Assembly (NCBI GenBank): GCA_020024075.1
Contig: JAHHUJ010000021.1
Span: forward strand, 1-15,911
Source of the DNA: Psychrobacter sp.
Lineage (GTDB): Bacteria; Pseudomonadota; Gammaproteobacteria; Pseudomonadales; Moraxellaceae
Direction: 5' to 3'
DNA: 15,911 nt
The notes under the pieces were generated by a model. The model worked only from the letters and a program-made list of their open reading frames with translations. It was not told where the DNA came from and searched no databases. The position numbers were made by a program, and so were the translations under genes. Positions 14,789-15,911 of the stretch are shown here, in pieces (the first letter of the stretch is position 1; each line of letters opens with the position of its first letter).

Positions 14789-14917
14789 CCAAACAACCTA
14801 ACAAAACAAGCCTCTAGCTTAGCCCTCAGACAGAAACAGCTAAATAACTCATACACATCTTAAACTAGGTTAATTGTGTCTAGCGCTAGGCTATGGTTAA
14901 CTTTAGAAACACTTATA

Positions 14918-14945
14918 CAGTTATCCATAATCAGTTATCCCTAAT
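14918..14945. repeat. Two 14-base tandem units containing TTATCC
   Basis: CAGTTATCCATAAT (14918-14931) and CAGTTATCCCTAAT (14932-14945) differ at one position. Each contains a TTATCC core resembling part of a DnaA box, but two copies alone do not indicate an origin. Confidence 0.75.
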
Positions 14946-15036
14946 AAGCAAAGTACTGTCAAAACTAACAACATCAATTTGAAAAACTCTTAATAAAATT
15001 ACTGATATCGGATTTTAGTTGGTTTGGCAGGCTTAT

Positions 15037-15098
15037 TTGGTTTTATAAACCTGTCTGGTTTCATAGTCTGGTTTTATAAAATAATCTGGTTTTATAAA
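15037..15098. repeat. Four TGGTTTTATAAA-like copies before the lipoprotein gene
   Basis: Copies with TGG at 15038, 15056, 15069 and 15087 (intervals 18, 13, 18) have the consensus TCTGGTTTTATAAA. The second is degenerate (TGGTTTCATAG). Three contain TTTTATAAA, which resembles a -10 element. The last copy runs into the AAGAGG ribosome site (15097-15102). Confidence 0.75.
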
Positions 15099-15108
15099 GA
15101 GGTAAAAT

Positions 15109-15771
15109 ATGGCTCACTCATTGTCTGTTAACACTAACCCAAAGCGGCTGTTACCTGCTCTTCTGCTTGGAGGGCTAGTGGGTTTAACCGCCTGCCAACC
15201 CTCAAGCGACCCTCATGATGAGGCCAATAATCAGGCTACTGAAGCTTCAAGCTCTGCTGAGATATCTGAGCCTGCTGGCTTAAGTAATGACCCTAATAAC
15301 GCTCAGTCAGTAGCAGTGATAGAAGGACAAACCCCAGATACTGCAACAAATCTTAATGAGGTCGACCCTATGCAAGCATCTGAGCTAGAAGAGTCTGCAC
15401 AGACAGAGCCCTCGTCAAGCAGCTTAGAGACAAACAGCTTAGAGGCAAGCAGCTCAAAAGATATGCCTCCTGCTTCAGAAATACAGGTCACAGATGTTGA
15501 GTACCAAGACAGCAAGGGACGTAGTATCCATGTGACTTTCCAAACCTCTGCTACGGCTACCTTACAAGCAGATTTAAGATTACCTTCTGGTAAGCGTGTG
15601 TTACTAACTGCCCCTACCGGACAAGGCAACAATCCTACTTACCGTTCCACAGATGGCTCTATTGAATTGGTCACTCATGGGGGCGGCTCTAGCATTGATT
15701 TATTTTATGAGAATCAAAGGGCTAAATTTGATGCGGTCAATACAGAATCTGAAATCCTTAAGCCGCAGTAG
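15109..15771 (+). CDS. Lipoprotein with possible MliC-like C-terminal domain
   Basis: This 220-aa protein has a lipoprotein signal: basic residues (Pro11-Lys-Arg), hydrophobic 14-27 and lipobox LTAC, with Cys29 the lipidated residue. Gln30 at +2 points to the outer membrane. Residues about 31-120 are a low-complexity Ser/Glu/Ala/Asn/Gln linker, acidic and probably disordered. The C-terminal about 95 residues (from EIQVTDVEY) read as alternating beta strands with ADLRLPSGKRVLLTAPTGQG, NPTYRS and SIDLFYENQRAKFD. This order resembles MliC/PliC lysozyme-inhibitor domains, but the usual disulfide cysteines are missing, so the assignment is tentative. AAGAGG six bases before ATG supports the start. 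Part of the linker is built from a 15-base in-frame tandem repeat. Confidence 0.8.
   Translation: MAHSLSVNTNPKRLLPALLLGGLVGLTACQPSSDPHDEANNQATEASSSAEISEPAGLSNDPNNAQSVAVIEGQTPDTATNLNEVDPMQASELEESAQTEPSSSSLETNSLEASSSKDMPPASEIQVTDVEYQDSKGRSIHVTFQTSATATLQADLRLPSGKRVLLTAPTGQGNNPTYRSTDGSIELVTHGGGSSIDLFYENQRAKFDAVNTESEILKPQ
15420..15456. repeat. 15-base in-frame tandem repeat in the lipoprotein linker
   Basis: CAGCTTAGAGACAAA (15420-15434), CAGCTTAGAGGCAAG (15435-15449) and a partial CAGCTCA (15450-15456) are consecutive. The translated units are roughly SLETN and SLEAS. Being a multiple of three, copy changes would lengthen or shorten the linker without shifting frame. Confidence 0.75.
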
Positions 15772-15777
15772 TTTAAG

Positions 15778-15810
15778 TACAGTAATCAAAGCTTATATAC
15801 AGTAACCAAG
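15778..15810. repeat. Two 20-base-spaced direct copies after the lipoprotein gene
   Basis: TACAGTAATCAAAG begins at 15778 and TACAGTAACCAAG begins at 15798, exactly 20 bases apart. The second halves of the units have diverged. Confidence 0.55.
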
Positions 15811-15841
15811 TGGCTGAAGCCCAGTATGAAAGCGTACAATC

Positions 15842-15911
15842 TTAAAACTCACAGTATTAAAACTCACAGTATTAAAACTCACAGTATTAAAACTCACAGT
15901 ATTAAAACTCA
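15842..15911. repeat. Perfect 15-base tandem array running off the window
   Basis: TTAAAACTCACAGTA begins at 15842, 15857, 15872 and 15887, with a partial fifth copy at 15902-15911. All visible copies are identical, so the array is young or homogenised. It continues past the window edge, so its length is unknown. A frame starting at ATG 15826 stays open through it. Confidence 0.97.

Larger units (their letters stand above)
14789..15108. other. yjbQ-lipoprotein spacer with palindrome and two repeat sets
   Basis: This 320-base region has no supported gene. It contains the perfect palindrome CTAGCGCTAG (14880-14889), a 14-base direct duplication (14918-14945) and a set of TGGTTTTATAAA-like copies (15037-15098) running up to the next ribosome site. 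No clear terminator for yjbQ is visible. Confidence 0.5.

Noticed and set aside
14918..14945. DnaA-box-like TTATCCATA and TTATCCCTA as a replication origin
   Set aside because: Only two imperfect sites, better explained as a 14-base tandem duplication; no dnaA, dnaN or gidA-type neighbours.
15303..15632. Minus-strand frame of 109 codons inside the lipoprotein gene
   Set aside because: It is antisense to a low-complexity linker, where long shadow frames are expected; the plus-strand gene has a lipobox and a good ribosome site.
15842..15911. CRISPR array at the right end
   Set aside because: The units are 15 bases and directly adjacent with no spacers, and no cas genes are present.

Overview
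The window looks like chromosomal core DNA of a gammaproteobacterium, most likely Moraxellaceae and probably Psychrobacter. That assignment is inference. It rests on AT-rich spacers, a FadE-type acyl-CoA dehydrogenase, coaBC divergent from radC, epmB divergent from efp, and several envelope proteins I cannot name. I see no phage, integrase, transposase, CRISPR array, tRNA or rRNA. The left edge cuts the 5' end of rsmI and the right edge cuts a tandem repeat array.

Layout. Positions 1-803 (+) hold the rest of rsmI (16S rRNA methyltransferase). Positions 911-5442 are a minus-strand block, in transcription order: coaBC (coenzyme A synthesis), an NfsA-like nitroreductase, a TSUP/TauE-SafE membrane transporter, an unnamed secreted protein, and a short AlkA-type DNA glycosylase. 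radC (5809-6489, +) diverges from coaBC across a 366-base spacer containing several dyads. fadE (6944-9721, +) has two N-terminal membrane segments and an unusual acidic tail, and ends at a clear intrinsic terminator. A membrane-anchored M23 peptidase (9906-10499, +) converges on a c-type cytochrome lipoprotein (10522-11034, -). epmB (11152-12261, -) and efp (12307-12882, +) are divergent; they encode an EF-P modification enzyme and EF-P itself, which keeps the Lys34 modification site. Then come an unrecognised membrane-anchored protein (13122-14273, +), yjbQ (14363-14788, +) and a lipoprotein with a possible MliC-like domain (15109-15771, +).

How the genes relate. epmB and efp form a functional pair: the radical-SAM mutase makes the beta-lysine that is attached to EF-P Lys34. 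An extended -10 box for efp appears to lie inside the 5' coding end of epmB. The other neighbours are mostly independent housekeeping or envelope genes, and I see no multi-gene accessory system.

Most unusual feature. Nearly every intergenic space contains a short tandem duplication: 12-20 base units in 2 to about 5 copies, with a different unit sequence at most sites. At the ends of rsmI, the TSUP gene, the nitroreductase gene and coaBC the repeated unit includes the stop codon, as if gene ends had been copied outward into the spacer. The window ends inside a perfect 15-base-unit array.
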